Of a stretch of DNA of 64,000 bases, positions 35,659 to 45,147 are shown in pieces. The position numbers and the translations under genes were made by a program. The notes under the pieces were generated by a model that was not told the DNA's origin, made no database searches, and saw only the letters and a list, made by a program, of their open reading frames with translations. The DNA is taken from NCBI RefSeq assembly GCF_000478175.1, contig NZ_KI515776.1, positions 350,796 through 414,795 on the forward strand, given 5' to 3'. Each line of letters begins with the position of its first letter. Positions within the stretch are counted from its first letter, which is position 1. This stretch comes from Corynebacterium sp. KPL1814. GTDB taxonomy: Bacteria > Actinomycetota > Actinomycetes > Mycobacteriales > Mycobacteriaceae.

Positions 35659-35898
35659 ATGTCCCAGCATGTAGTCGAGCTCATGGTGCGCCCCACCTGC
35701 GGTTCCTGTAAACGGGTAAAAGAGCAGATTACCCCCGTTATCCAGGCGGCCGGTGCCCAGCTTGAAGTGCGCAACGTGGAAGATAGCCGCGAGCTCGAGA
35801 TGGAATTCGGTGACCGCGTTCCCGTTGTAGTGATAGACGGAGAAGAATTCGCCTGCTGGGAAGTTGATAACGAAGAGTTGGCCGCGGAGCTGCGCTGA
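35659..35898 (+). CDS. Glutaredoxin-like thioredoxin-fold protein
   Basis: This 79-aa protein with active-site CGSC (VRPTCGSCKRVKEQI), the cis-Pro in RVPVVVIDG and a short C-terminal helix matches the DUF836/glutaredoxin-like family found just before hemA in actinobacteria. GAGGAGA lies about 11 nt before the ATG. It is divergent from the HAD phosphatase and 76 bp before hemA. A role in redox control of the haem genes would be inference. Confidence 0.88.
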   Translation: MSQHVVELMVRPTCGSCKRVKEQITPVIQAAGAQLEVRNVEDSRELEMEFGDRVPVVVIDGEEFACWEVDNEELAAELR

Positions 35899-35974
35899 CG
35901 ATTCGGGTTCCGCGCCCATGCGGGGTAGTCTTTGGAACCATTGCGGTCAATCAAAAGGTTGAGGAGTGTGGAGC

Positions 35975-37309
35975 ATGAGCGTGCTTGTAGTGGGAATGTC
36001 CCACCAATCGGCACCCGTGGCGTTGCTGGAAAAATTGAGCATGGACGATGTGGTGCAGCATTCCGCCTGCGGGCAGTTGGTTGACGCCGAGTCCCTTACT
36101 GAGGCGATGATCATTTCCACGTGCAACCGCCTTGAGGTCTATACGGTGACCAATTCCTTCCACACCGGAGTGCAGGACGTCATCCGGGTGCTCAAGGATG
36201 TCTCCCACGTCGATGAGGAAGAGCTGCGCAATTACCTCTACGTGCGCTATGCCGATGCTGCCGCGGAACACCTCATGTCCGTTACCTCCGGCCTGGATTC
36301 GATGGTGGTGGGCGAGCAGCAGATCATCGGCCAGGTGCGTTCCGCCTACCAGTCCGCCTCCGAGCAGGGCACGGTCGGCCCACGCATCCACGCTTTGGCG
36401 CAGTCCGCGCTGCGTGCCGGCAAGCGCGTGCACTCGGAAACGGAAATCGACAAGGCCGGCGTCTCGATGGTGACTTTCGCCTTTGACCAGGCGCTGCAGC
36501 GCCTTAATACGGAGGACCTGCAGGGCAAGTCCGCGCTCGTGCTGGGCGCCGGGGCGATGGCCTCGCTCGCGGCCACCCACGCAGGCCGGCTGGGCATCGG
36601 CGAGCTGGTGATTGCCAACCGCACCCGCGAGCGCGCCGAGCGCCTTGCCGGCCACGCTGAGGAGGCCGGGGTCCACACCCGCGTGGTGGATTTTGAGGAT
36701 CGCGCCGCCGCGCTTGCCGATGTCGACCTCGCCATCTCCGCCACCGGCGCCGAGGGCTTTACCATCACCGCGTCCGACATTCCGCCCGCGCACCCGTTGA
36801 TGCTCATTGATCTTTCCCTCCCACGCGATATCGATGACGCAGCAACGAAAATCGATGACGTGGACCTGGTGAATATCGAGCGCCTCAGCAAGTCCCTGTC
36901 TGCGGCAGCCACCGATGTCGCGGCCGGCACGGACCCGCACGAGCAGGCTCGCACCATTGTGGACGAGGAGCTTGCCGCCTATACCTCCGCCCAGCGCGTG
37001 CGCGATGTGGCACCGGCTGTTAGCGCCCTGCACCGCCGCGCGGCGGACCTCGTGGAGTGTGAGGCGGCCCGCCTGCAGCAAAAGCACCCGGAGCTAGAGG
37101 GCAAGCAGCTTGCCGATGTCCAAGGTGCCCTCAAGCGCGTCGCCGACAAGCTGCTGCATGAACCGACGGTGCGGGCGAAGAAGCTGGCGGCATCGGATAG
37201 CAGCTTTAGCAGCGAAAATGCCCTGCAGGAACTCTTTGGCCTGCAGCTGGAAGGCTCCGGCGTTGCCGTGGCCGTCAATGAATTGCCCACGCTGAACAAG
37301 GAGGCGTAA
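35975..37309 (+). CDS. hemA: Glutamyl-tRNA reductase
   Basis: HemA reduces Glu-tRNA(Glu) to glutamate-1-semialdehyde with NADPH, the committed step of the C5 haem pathway. The 444-aa protein has the catalytic Cys in ISTCNRLEVYT, GLDSMVVGEQQIIGQVRSAY, the NADPH motif VLGAGAMASLAATHAG and the C-terminal dimerisation region. ATG 35975 is preferred over the in-frame ATG at 35966 because GAGGAGTGTGGAGC sits directly upstream. Its TAA is directly followed by the hemC ATG. Confidence 0.95.
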   Translation: MSVLVVGMSHQSAPVALLEKLSMDDVVQHSACGQLVDAESLTEAMIISTCNRLEVYTVTNSFHTGVQDVIRVLKDVSHVDEEELRNYLYVRYADAAAEHLMSVTSGLDSMVVGEQQIIGQVRSAYQSASEQGTVGPRIHALAQSALRAGKRVHSETEIDKAGVSMVTFAFDQALQRLNTEDLQGKSALVLGAGAMASLAATHAGRLGIGELVIANRTRERAERLAGHAEEAGVHTRVVDFEDRAAALADVDLAISATGAEGFTITASDIPPAHPLMLIDLSLPRDIDDAATKIDDVDLVNIERLSKSLSAAATDVAAGTDPHEQARTIVDEELAAYTSAQRVRDVAPAVSALHRRAADLVECEAARLQQKHPELEGKQLADVQGALKRVADKLLHEPTVRAKKLAASDSSFSSENALQELFGLQLEGSGVAVAVNELPTLNKEA

Positions 37310-38197
37310 ATGTTCCAGATTGGTACCCGAGGCTCCAAGCTCGCCACCACCCAGGCAGGACACGTCCGCGACTGGCTTATCGATGCCGGATTCGATTCCG
37401 AGCTCCACATCGTCACCACCGCGGGCGATACCAATATGGCCCCGGTCGAGCGCATCGGCGTGGGCGTATTCACCCAGGCGCTGCGTGAGGCGCTGTACCG
37501 CGGCGAATGCGATATCGCCGTGCACTCTTTCAAGGACCTTCCCACGGCCGAGGATGACCGCTTCCGCTTGGTCATTCCGCAGCGCCAGGACAGCCGCGAG
37601 GTGCTGGTCGCCCGTGACGGGATGACCTTGATGCAGCTGCCGGAAGGCGCGCGGGTGGGAACCTCAGCGCCGCGCCGCATCTCCCAGCTGGCCGCCCTGC
37701 GCCCGGACCTGGATATCCGCCCGCTGCGCGGCAATATCGATACGCGCATGTCCAAGGTGACCGACGGCGAGCTCGATGCCGTGGTGCTGGCCTATGCTGG
37801 CTTGCTGCGCGGCGGCTACGAGGACCGGGCGAGCGATATCTTCGATCCAGAATTATTCATGCCCGCCCCAGCCCAGGGTGCACTGGCCATCGAGGCCGTC
37901 GCTGGCACTGAGGCGGCCGCGGCATTAGACGCCGTTGTTGATGATCAAGCCACCTCCGCTGCCCTCGCCGAGCGCGCCGTTCTCGCCCGGCTCGAGGCCG
38001 GCTGCACCGCGCCCGTGGCCGCTACGTCCCGCTGGAACGGCGATCAATTGACGGTGCGCGGTGGCGTCTTTGCGCTGGACGGTTCCCGCCAATTGACCGC
38101 CACCGCCTCTGGCACCGCGGCGGAAGCTGCGGAGTTGGGCGCGCGGGTCTCTGATGAGCTTTTCGCCCAAGGCGCGGCCGATCTGCTAGGTCAGTAA
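37310..38197 (+). CDS. hemC: Hydroxymethylbilane synthase (porphobilinogen deaminase)
   Basis: HemC joins four porphobilinogen units into hydroxymethylbilane using a dipyrromethane cofactor bound to Cys. The 295-aa protein has [19 protein letters not shown], the arginine-rich [13 protein letters not shown] and the cofactor Cys in [11 protein letters not shown]. It follows hemA with no gap, so the two are coupled. A hairpin in the next intergenic region may reduce transcription into hemD. Confidence 0.96.
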   Translation: MFQIGTRGSKLATTQAGHVRDWLIDAGFDSELHIVTTAGDTNMAPVERIGVGVFTQALREALYRGECDIAVHSFKDLPTAEDDRFRLVIPQRQDSREVLVARDGMTLMQLPEGARVGTSAPRRISQLAALRPDLDIRPLRGNIDTRMSKVTDGELDAVVLAYAGLLRGGYEDRASDIFDPELFMPAPAQGALAIEAVAGTEAAAALDAVVDDQATSAALAERAVLARLEAGCTAPVAATSRWNGDQLTVRGGVFALDGSRQLTATASGTAAEAAELGARVSDELFAQGAADLLGQ

Positions 38198-38221
38198 TTT
38201 CTACTTTAAGCGCTAATAATT

Positions 38222-38239
38222 TATGGTGTAGATACCATA
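38222..38239. promoter_or_regulatory. TATGGT-N6-ACCATA palindrome upstream of hemD
   Basis: The dyad TATGGT (38222-38227) / ACCATA (38234-38239) lies in the AT-rich start of the 209-bp hemC-hemD gap, a place suitable for a promoter operator. No regulator can be named from it. Confidence 0.35.
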
Positions 38240-38278
38240 GATCATTTTTTGCAATGATACCCGGCCCCCTTTAAGGGC

Positions 38279-38305
38279 ATCCCAGGACGTAGCGCCTGGG
38301 ATTTT
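38279..38305 (+). terminator. Hairpin in the hemC-hemD gap (terminator or attenuator)
   Basis: ATCCCAGG (38279-38286) and CCTGGGAT (38295-38302) form a perfect 8-bp stem followed by TTT. It lies 82 bp after hemC and 100 bp before hemD, where it could end hemAC transcripts or attenuate read-through. Confidence 0.55.
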
Positions 38306-38406
38306 GGCCGTTATGACCTTGATACCCACCGACGGCGCGGGGAGAAACACTGCAGGCGATCATGTCCGTGTGCGGTGCCGCGGGCCCAGATCTAGAAAAG
38401 AACTTT

Positions 38407-40083
38407 ATGAGCAATGCTGTGTCAGACACCCAGTTGGGCAAGATCGTCTTCGTGGGCGCTGGTCCGGGAAACCCAGACCTGCTGACCGTCCGCGCCCGCG
38501 AAGTTCTGGCCAATAACGCTATCGCCGTGGCCGATCCGCAGGTCATGCAGGGCGTGCGCGATGCAGTCGCCACCGCGCTGCCCGTCCCGCAAGAGCTGCT
38601 GGATGCCGCGGAAGAGGAATACGCGCAGATGTGCGCAGATGCCAAGGCCAAGGGCGCGCGCCGCAAGCCGCCCCGCCCGCCGGCACCGACCGCCGCGGTG
38701 CTCTATACACCGGGCGAGGACATCGTAAGCCAGCTGCGCGAGTGCCTTGCGGAGGCCGATGGCGAGGACGTCATCCGCCTCGTGACCGGCAACCCGCTCA
38801 ACCGCGAATCCATCAAGACCGAGATCAACGCCGTGGCCTCCGCCGGCCTGGAATTCCAGGTCGTGCCGGGCATGTCCCTGCCCTCAACTGTGCCGTCCTT
38901 TGCCGGGCTGGCGCTCGGATCGACGTACACCGAAGCCGATGTCACCGATGGCGCCGACTGGGACGCGCTCGCCAATGCCACCCAGCCCATCGTCTTGCAG
39001 GCCACCAAGGAAGATTTGGCGGAGATTTCCACCGAGCTGCAGCAGCGCGGCATGCCGGCGGAAACCGAGGCTTTCGTGACCGTCCACGGCACCACGCGCC
39101 TGCAGCGCACGTACGAGACGACGCTGGGGACCATCGCCAAGCTGGACGCGGATTTGTCCGGCCCGTTGGTGGTCACGCTTGGCCGCAGCATCGATGACCG
39201 CACCAAGTACTCGTGGTGGGAAAACCGCCCGCTCTACGGCTGGCGCGTGCTGGTGCCGCGCACCAAGGAACAGGCCGGGCCCATGTCCGCGCGCCTGGCC
39301 GGCTACGGCGCCATCCCGCAGAACGTGCCGACGATTTCCATCGAGCCGCCGCGCAACCCGGCGCAGATGGACCGCGCCATCAAGGGCATCGTCGAGGGCC
39401 GCTACAAGTGGATCGTCTTTACCTCCGTCAACGCCGTGACCGCCGTGTGGGATAAGATTTCCCAGCTCGGCCTGGACGCGCGCGATTTTGCCGGCGTGCA
39501 TCTTGCCGCCGTGGGCACCAAGACCGCCGATGCCATCCGCGCCAAGGGCATGGTGCCGGAGCTTTTGCCGCACAAGAAGAAGCAAAACGCCGAGGGGCTG
39601 CTCGAGGTCTTTCCCAATTACGTCGAAGACATCGACGCCGTCAGCCGCGTGCTCCTGCCGCGCACAGATATCGCCGCCGATACGCTTGTCGATGGCCTCC
39701 AGGCCCTCCAGTGGGACGTCGATGACGTCGTGGCCTACCGCACCGTGCGCGCGGCCCCGCCCTCGGCCGAAATCCGCGACATGATCAAGACCGGTGGCTT
39801 CGATGCTGTGGCCTTTACCTCCGGATCCACCGTGCGCAACCTAGTGGGCATTGCCGGCAAGCCGCACCAGCGGACGATCATTGCGTGCATCGGGCCATCG
39901 GCAAGCGCAGCAGCAGAAGAGCTGGGCCTGCGCGTCGATGTCGTGCCGGATGTTGCGGACGTGCCCGCGCTTGTCGATGCCCTCGCCAGCCACGTCGCCG
40001 CCCTTCGCGCCGCCGGTAACCTTCCCGCGCCCCGCAAGAAACGTCGCGCGCGCAAGAAGACTACTAAGGTCGAGAAGGCATAA
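38407..40083 (+). CDS. hemD: Fused uroporphyrinogen-III methyltransferase-like / uroporphyrinogen-III synthase
   Basis: The 558-aa protein joins an N-terminal SUMT/CobA-like tetrapyrrole methylase domain (about 1-265, starting KIVFVGAGPGNPDLLTVRA) to a HemD domain (about 285-545). HemD closes hydroxymethylbilane to uroporphyrinogen III. The methylase part is unusual: the normal GDP motif region reads VTGNPLNRES, and a Pro-rich insert lies at about 85-100, so methylation activity is doubtful. ATG 38407 matches the expected N-terminus; an upstream in-frame start at 38362 is less likely. hemB follows after 29 bp behind AAGGAG. Confidence 0.9.
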   Translation: MSNAVSDTQLGKIVFVGAGPGNPDLLTVRAREVLANNAIAVADPQVMQGVRDAVATALPVPQELLDAAEEEYAQMCADAKAKGARRKPPRPPAPTAAVLYTPGEDIVSQLRECLAEADGEDVIRLVTGNPLNRESIKTEINAVASAGLEFQVVPGMSLPSTVPSFAGLALGSTYTEADVTDGADWDALANATQPIVLQATKEDLAEISTELQQRGMPAETEAFVTVHGTTRLQRTYETTLGTIAKLDADLSGPLVVTLGRSIDDRTKYSWWENRPLYGWRVLVPRTKEQAGPMSARLAGYGAIPQNVPTISIEPPRNPAQMDRAIKGIVEGRYKWIVFTSVNAVTAVWDKISQLGLDARDFAGVHLAAVGTKTADAIRAKGMVPELLPHKKKQNAEGLLEVFPNYVEDIDAVSRVLLPRTDIAADTLVDGLQALQWDVDDVVAYRTVRAAPPSAEIRDMIKTGGFDAVAFTSGSTVRNLVGIAGKPHQRTIIACIGPSASAAAEELGLRVDVVPDVADVPALVDALASHVAALRAAGNLPAPRKKRRARKKTTKVEKA

Positions 40084-40112
40084 GTTTTTAGTCTCGCTCT
40101 AAGGAGTACCCA

Positions 40113-41096
40113 ATGAGCTCATTTCCTGCCCGCCGCCCCCGCCGCCTGCGCTCCACGCCGCAGATGCGCAACCTCGTGGCCGAAACCACGCTGCGCCCAT
40201 CGGACTTAATTCTGCCGATGTTCATCGCAGACGGCCTCGATGAGCCGAATGAGATTTCCTCCATGCCCGGCGTGTACCAGCACTCCTTTGATTCGCTGCG
40301 CCGCGCGACTGAGGAGGCCCTCGAGGCCGGCGTTACCTGCGTGGACCTATTCGGCGTTCCGCTAGATAAGGACAAGGACGCCACCGGCTCCGTGGCCTGG
40401 AACCCAGACGGCATTTTGAACCGCGGCATCGCCGCCCTGCGCGAGGAATTTGGCGATGACCTCATCATCATGGCCGATACCTGCCTCGACGAGTTCACCT
40501 CGCACGGGCACTGCGGCGTCCTGGATGACCAGGGCCGCGTGCTTAACGATGAATCCGTCCAGCTCTACCAAAAAATGGCCCGCTCCCAGGCCGAAGCCGG
40601 CGCGCAGATCATTTCGCCGTCTGGCATGATGGACGGCCAGGTTGCCGCCATCCGCGCCGATCTCGATGAAGCCGGGCGCGATGACGTATCCATCATGGCC
40701 TACTCCGCGAAATACGCCTCCGCCTTCTTCGGCCCCTTCCGTGACGCCGTCGGCTCCTCCCTAGAGGGCGACCGCCGCACCTACCAGCAGGATCCGCGCA
40801 ACTTCCGCGAATCCCTGCTGGAGGCCGAGCTCGATATCGAGGAAGGCGCCGACTTCGTGATGGTCAAGCCGGGCCTGCCGTACTTGGATGTCTTGTCCGC
40901 AATCGCGGAGACCTCCTCGGTGCCCGTCGCCGTGTACCAAGTCTCCGGCGAGTACGCGATGATCAAGGCCGGCGCCGCCAACGGCTGGGTCGATGGCGAG
41001 GCCATCATGCTCGAGTCTCTCACCGCCTTCAAGCGCGCCGGCGCCGACCAGATCCTGACGTACTTCGCCACCGAAGCCGCACGCCTGCTCAAGTAA
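40113..41096 (+). CDS. hemB: Delta-aminolevulinic acid dehydratase (porphobilinogen synthase)
   Basis: HemB condenses two 5-aminolevulinate molecules to porphobilinogen. The 327-aa protein has both Schiff-base lysines (YSAKYASAFFGPFRDA and FVMVKPGLPYLD) and the metal segment DTCLDEFTSHGHCGVLD. That segment keeps two of the three Cys of Zn-type enzymes and has Asp in place of one, which suggests altered metal use. AAGGAG precedes the ATG by about 8 nt. It is in the run hemD-hemB. Confidence 0.96.
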   Translation: MSSFPARRPRRLRSTPQMRNLVAETTLRPSDLILPMFIADGLDEPNEISSMPGVYQHSFDSLRRATEEALEAGVTCVDLFGVPLDKDKDATGSVAWNPDGILNRGIAALREEFGDDLIIMADTCLDEFTSHGHCGVLDDQGRVLNDESVQLYQKMARSQAEAGAQIISPSGMMDGQVAAIRADLDEAGRDDVSIMAYSAKYASAFFGPFRDAVGSSLEGDRRTYQQDPRNFRESLLEAELDIEEGADFVMVKPGLPYLDVLSAIAETSSVPVAVYQVSGEYAMIKAGAANGWVDGEAIMLESLTAFKRAGADQILTYFATEAARLLK

Positions 41097-41105
41097 AGGA
41101 TTCTT

Positions 41106-42095
41106 GTGACACAGCCTTCTTCTCGTCCGACGCCGCCGCCCGCGTCGCCGCGCCCCGAGCCGCCGCAGCCCGGGTCGCCTCAGGCTGGCGACCCGCACGG
41201 TCAGCAGGAGCCGCAGCCCAGCGACCCGCAGGCAGGTGACCCGCGCGGCCAGCAGGGGCCCCAGCGCGATAAGCAGCGAGAGCCACAACGAGAATCGCGT
41301 CCTGAACCGGGGCCCGGGTCGCCGCAGGGCGGCGCCCCGCATGGCCCGCGCGGTCAGCGCGGCAAGGGCTCGCAGGGCGGTTCCAAGCGCCCCGAGACCG
41401 TGGTCTACATGCTGTGGCTCTGGCTGGGCGTCGTCGCCGGCGAGACCGTCCACCAAATCCTCAATGTGGTGCTGACCCTGCTCAACCACGATGTGCTCAT
41501 GGCACAGGCCAAGCAGATGGTCGACAGCACCTCGGGTGGCGAAGACGGCGAAGAAGTTTCGGACTCCTTTATTGAAATGGCCGCCTATGGGTCGGTGGCG
41601 CTGTCGGCTGCCATTGCCATCGGCGTGCTGGTGCTGCTGCTGTTTTTGCTGAAGTCGCTGGCAGGGCCATCAAAACGCGCGGGCACCTCGCGCCGCATCT
41701 GGTTCGCCTTTTCCATCTACTTCGGTTTCCGCATCCTGCTCACCTTCATGGTCACGCCCGCGGGTGCCGATGTCCCCGACTGGCTCTTTGCCGCCGACGG
41801 CATGGTGCAAATCCTGGTTGGCGTCGCCGCCGTATTGGGGCTCATCTTCTCCGTTAAGCCCGACACCCTCGACTACACCGGCGAGCTCGAGCAAATGCGC
41901 GAGCTGGAAAAAGAACTCGAGCAGGCGCGCCGCGATAAAGAGCGCGAGAAGCGCGAAAAGCAGGAAGCCAAAGAAAAAGACGCCAAAGAGAAGGACACCA
42001 AGCAAAAGGACCCCAAAGATAAAGGCGGTCGCAATCAACCTTCGCGGAATTACGGTGCCCAAAACAGGGGCGATGACCACAAGGACAACCGATGA
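41106..42095 (+). CDS. Membrane protein with Pro/Gln-rich N-terminus, haem-cluster member
   Basis: This 329-aa protein has a disordered N-terminus rich in Pro, Gln, Gly and Arg (about 1-95), four membrane helices (about 100-265) and a highly charged helical tail rich in Lys/Glu (about 265-315). Proteins of this architecture sit between hemB and hemE in corynebacteria; no function is known. The GTG at 41106 lies 9 bp after hemB. It overlaps the next gene by four bases (ATGA). Confidence 0.75.
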   Translation: MTQPSSRPTPPPASPRPEPPQPGSPQAGDPHGQQEPQPSDPQAGDPRGQQGPQRDKQREPQRESRPEPGPGSPQGGAPHGPRGQRGKGSQGGSKRPETVVYMLWLWLGVVAGETVHQILNVVLTLLNHDVLMAQAKQMVDSTSGGEDGEEVSDSFIEMAAYGSVALSAAIAIGVLVLLLFLLKSLAGPSKRAGTSRRIWFAFSIYFGFRILLTFMVTPAGADVPDWLFAADGMVQILVGVAAVLGLIFSVKPDTLDYTGELEQMRELEKELEQARRDKEREKREKQEAKEKDAKEKDTKQKDPKDKGGRNQPSRNYGAQNRGDDHKDNR

Positions 42096-42646
42096 CCAGC
42101 ATGTTCCCCGGCCACGGCCGGCGCGATGACGGTCGAAGCGACGGTCCTGCGGATAAAAATCAACGACCAGGGCCCCGCGACTATAACCGTCCCGTGCAAA
42201 ACACCACGCAGGATCAAGACTTGTCCGTGTGGCCGCGCCCGCTCCAGTGGGCGTATTGGGTGCTCGTTGTCGCCGCCGTCATCATGCTGGTCAGCGGCAT
42301 GGTCGGCATCTTCGGCGGAGGCGGCGAGCAGATGGAGCCCTCGGACTCGCGAATCGCGGAGTATGTGCGGTCGAACCGCCTATTCGTCTCTGTATTTAAT
42401 ATCATCGGTGCGATCATTTTGGCGCTCTTTTCCGCACAACTCGCCAACGGATCGAAGTGGGCGCGCCGCATTATCTCAGTTGTCATCGCGATTGCCCTCT
42501 TTTTCAATATCGCAGCCCTGGCGCTTGGCATTGGCGGGCTCGGCCTGCTGCTTATCGCCGTGACGCTGCTTATCGCGATGGTTCTGCTTTTCCGGCCGCA
42601 GTCCAACCGGTTCATTGCCCACCGCAGCCTCCACGGGCGCGACTGA
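42092..42646 (+). CDS. Four-helix membrane protein, haem-cluster member
   Basis: This 184-aa protein has a polar N-terminus of about 50 residues and four hydrophobic segments (about 53-72, 95-115, 125-150 and 150-170). Its ATG overlaps the previous stop, so the two membrane proteins are translationally coupled and probably work together. Function unknown; hemE follows after 83 bp. Confidence 0.75.
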   Translation: MTSMFPGHGRRDDGRSDGPADKNQRPGPRDYNRPVQNTTQDQDLSVWPRPLQWAYWVLVVAAVIMLVSGMVGIFGGGGEQMEPSDSRIAEYVRSNRLFVSVFNIIGAIILALFSAQLANGSKWARRIISVVIAIALFFNIAALALGIGGLGLLLIAVTLLIAMVLLFRPQSNRFIAHRSLHGRD

Positions 42647-42729
42647 CGCCTGGCTTGCGGGGCGGGAGCGCGCGGCCAGCGGCGCGGCAAATTAGCCCCT
42701 GCTCCAACTTTTGATTCATAATGAGGAGT

Positions 42730-43764
42730 ATGTCTCGACTTAACCGCGCCCCCATTATTGATGCCGCGCTCGGCCGCACCCCCTCCCGTCCGCCAGTGTG
42801 GTTGATGCGTCAAGCTGGTCGCTCCCTGCCGGAATACCGCGCCGCCCGCGAGGGCATCAGCATGCTGGATTCTTGCTTCATGCCGGAACTCCTGGCAGAA
42901 ATCACCCTGCAGCCGGTGCGCCGCCACGACGTGGACGCTGCCATTCTCTTTTCCGATATCGTGGTCCCGCTCAAGGCCGCCGGCGTCAACGTTGACATCG
43001 TGCCTGGGCGCGGGCCGGTGATGGAGAAGGCGGTGAGGGAGAAGGGGGACATCGGCAAGCTGCCTATTCTGGAAGCTGACGTGCCCGAAGTTGCCAAAGG
43101 CATTGCGGGCATCCTCGGCGAGCTGACCGAAACCCAAGCGCTCATCGGCTTCGTCGGCGCGCCATTTACCCTGGCCAGCTACCTTATCGAGGGCGGTCCT
43201 TCCAAGAACCACGAGCGCACCAAGGCGCTCATGCACGCCGAGCCCGAGACGTGGCACATGCTCATGCGCCGGCTCGTGCCCACCATCATTAATTTCCTGC
43301 GGGTGCAGGTTGATGCCGGCATCGACGCCATGCAGCTTTTCGATTCCTGGGCCGGCTACCTCAACGAGCGCGACTACCGCGAGTTCGTGCTGCCGTATTC
43401 GCAGGAAATCCTCGCCAGCGTCGATATTCCGCGTATCCACTTCGGCGTGGGAACCGGCGAGCTGCTGGCGGCGATGTCGGAGGCTGGCTCCGAGGTCATG
43501 GGCGTGGATTACCGCGTGGCCATGGACGCCGCCGCCCAGCGCGTGAGCTCCCGCGTGCTGCAGGGCAACCTTGACCCGGCGCTGCTTTTTGCCGGCGACG
43601 ATGCCGTGCGCCAGGCCGTGCGCACCATCCGCGGCGAGGTTGAGCGCGCTCAGCAGCGCGGCGATATCGACACCCACATCTGGAACCTTGGGCACGGGGT
43701 GCTGCCCACCACCGACGCGGAGGCCATCACCCGCGCCGTATCCATCATTCACGAGGAGGGCTAA
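42730..43764 (+). CDS. hemE: Uroporphyrinogen decarboxylase
   Basis: HemE decarboxylates the four acetate side chains of uroporphyrinogen III to give coproporphyrinogen III. The 344-aa protein has the signature PPVWLMRQAGRSLPEYR, the active-site Asp in AAILFSDIVVPL, and GFVGAPFTLASY. The ATG at 42730 follows ATGAGGAGT, which gives a GAGGAG ribosome-binding site. hemY begins immediately after its stop. Confidence 0.96.
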   Translation: MSRLNRAPIIDAALGRTPSRPPVWLMRQAGRSLPEYRAAREGISMLDSCFMPELLAEITLQPVRRHDVDAAILFSDIVVPLKAAGVNVDIVPGRGPVMEKAVREKGDIGKLPILEADVPEVAKGIAGILGELTETQALIGFVGAPFTLASYLIEGGPSKNHERTKALMHAEPETWHMLMRRLVPTIINFLRVQVDAGIDAMQLFDSWAGYLNERDYREFVLPYSQEILASVDIPRIHFGVGTGELLAAMSEAGSEVMGVDYRVAMDAAAQRVSSRVLQGNLDPALLFAGDDAVRQAVRTIRGEVERAQQRGDIDTHIWNLGHGVLPTTDAEAITRAVSIIHEEG

Positions 43765-45147
43765 ATGCGTATTGCCATCATCGGTGCCGGCCTCGCCGGC
43801 CTTACCGCCGCCTACGAACTGCGCGATCACGATGTCGAGGTTTTCGAGGCCTCCGGGCGCATTGGCGGCAAGCTGTATTCCGTGCCGTTTAATGACGGCC
43901 CCACCGACATGGGTGCCGAGGCCTTCCTCGCCCGTCGGCGCGATGCCGTGGACTTCTTCCACACCCTCGGCCTCGCCGGCAGTTTAGTTGACCCGTCAGG
44001 TTTGCGCTCACTGGTCTACAGCGGGGAGCTGAAGTCCCTGCCGCAGGGCGGCGTGATGGGCATTCCGTCGCGTTCCGAGCCCGTTGCGCACCTGGTTTCG
44101 GAGGACACGGTGCGGCGCATCGATAATGAGCAGCCCTTCGAGTGGACCGTGGGCGGCGACGTCTCGGTCGGTGAGTTGGTGCGTCAACAATACGGCGGGG
44201 ACCTGGTGGACCACGTGGTTTCTGCGCTGCTGGGCGGGGTGTACTCGTGCACCGCCGATGACCTGGGCCTGCGCGCCACCATCCCCACGCTTGCCGATGC
44301 CCTCGATACCCTTGCCGCCTCCGGTCCCGTCACCCTCTCTGCGGCCGTGCGCTCCCTCGAGGAAGCCCGTGCAGAGAACCCCAGCGCCGGCGGGCCCGTT
44401 TTCCAGACCTTCCGCGGCGGCTACGCCGAACTTTATGAGACCCTGGCCGAAAAATCCCGCGCCAAGATTTTCGTTGACACGTTCATTTCTGACATCACGC
44501 GCGAGGGCGATAAGTTCCGCCTGGCCGGCGCGCCGGGCGATACTGCGCCCTTCGACCGCGTGTTGGTAGCTACCCCGGCGCCGACCGCCGCGCGCTTGCT
44601 GCCCAACGTGGCTCCGGATGCGGCGACGCGGTTGAAGGGAGTGAAGCTGGCGGCATCGGCAGTCGTGGGCCTCAAATTCGACTCCGACACCGATTCCTCC
44701 GGCACCTCGTTGCCGCAAAACTCCGGCATCCTCGTCGCCACCGACCAAGATGACGTGCACGCAAAGGCATTCACGTTGTCATCGCGCAAGTGGCCGCACC
44801 TAGCAGAGCGCGGCGGGGCGCTGGTGCGTGCCTCGTTCGGCCGGTTCGGCGACGACGCCATCGTCCGCGCCGAAGAAGATGACCTCGTGGACTACGCCCT
44901 CGATGACCTGCAGCACCTGACCGGCTTCGATGGCCGCGCGGCTGGCGTCGCCGAAATCTTCACCCAGCGTTGGTTCGGCGGCCTGCCGCGCTTCGATGCC
45001 ACCCACCTCGACACCGTGGTAGCCGTGCGCGATTCCTTGACCCAGTCCCCCGGCGTCGACGTCACGGGCGCCTGGGCCGGCGGCGTGGGTGTGCCTGCGG
45101 TCATCGCGGATGCGCGCGCTGCCGCAGCCCGCATCGCTAGCAGCTAA
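43765..45147 (+). CDS. hemY: Protoporphyrinogen/coproporphyrinogen oxidase (FAD)
   Basis: This FAD enzyme oxidises the porphyrinogen ring; in Gram-positive actinobacteria it normally acts on coproporphyrinogen III (CgoX). The 460-aa protein starts with the dinucleotide fold IIGAGLAGLTAAYEL, followed by SGRIGGKL and a C-terminal FAD segment (VTGAWAGGVGVPAVIADARA). Which porphyrinogen is used cannot be decided from the sequence alone. It is directly joined to hemE, and no ferrochelatase gene lies in the window. Confidence 0.92.
   Translation: MRIAIIGAGLAGLTAAYELRDHDVEVFEASGRIGGKLYSVPFNDGPTDMGAEAFLARRRDAVDFFHTLGLAGSLVDPSGLRSLVYSGELKSLPQGGVMGIPSRSEPVAHLVSEDTVRRIDNEQPFEWTVGGDVSVGELVRQQYGGDLVDHVVSALLGGVYSCTADDLGLRATIPTLADALDTLAASGPVTLSAAVRSLEEARAENPSAGGPVFQTFRGGYAELYETLAEKSRAKIFVDTFISDITREGDKFRLAGAPGDTAPFDRVLVATPAPTAARLLPNVAPDAATRLKGVKLAASAVVGLKFDSDTDSSGTSLPQNSGILVATDQDDVHAKAFTLSSRKWPHLAERGGALVRASFGRFGDDAIVRAEEDDLVDYALDDLQHLTGFDGRAAGVAEIFTQRWFGGLPRFDATHLDTVVAVRDSLTQSPGVDVTGAWAGGVGVPAVIADARAAAARIASS

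Noticed and set aside
42214..43962. 582-aa open frame opposite hemE
   Set aside because: The plus strand encodes the full uroporphyrinogen decarboxylase; the reverse frame is an overlap artefact.
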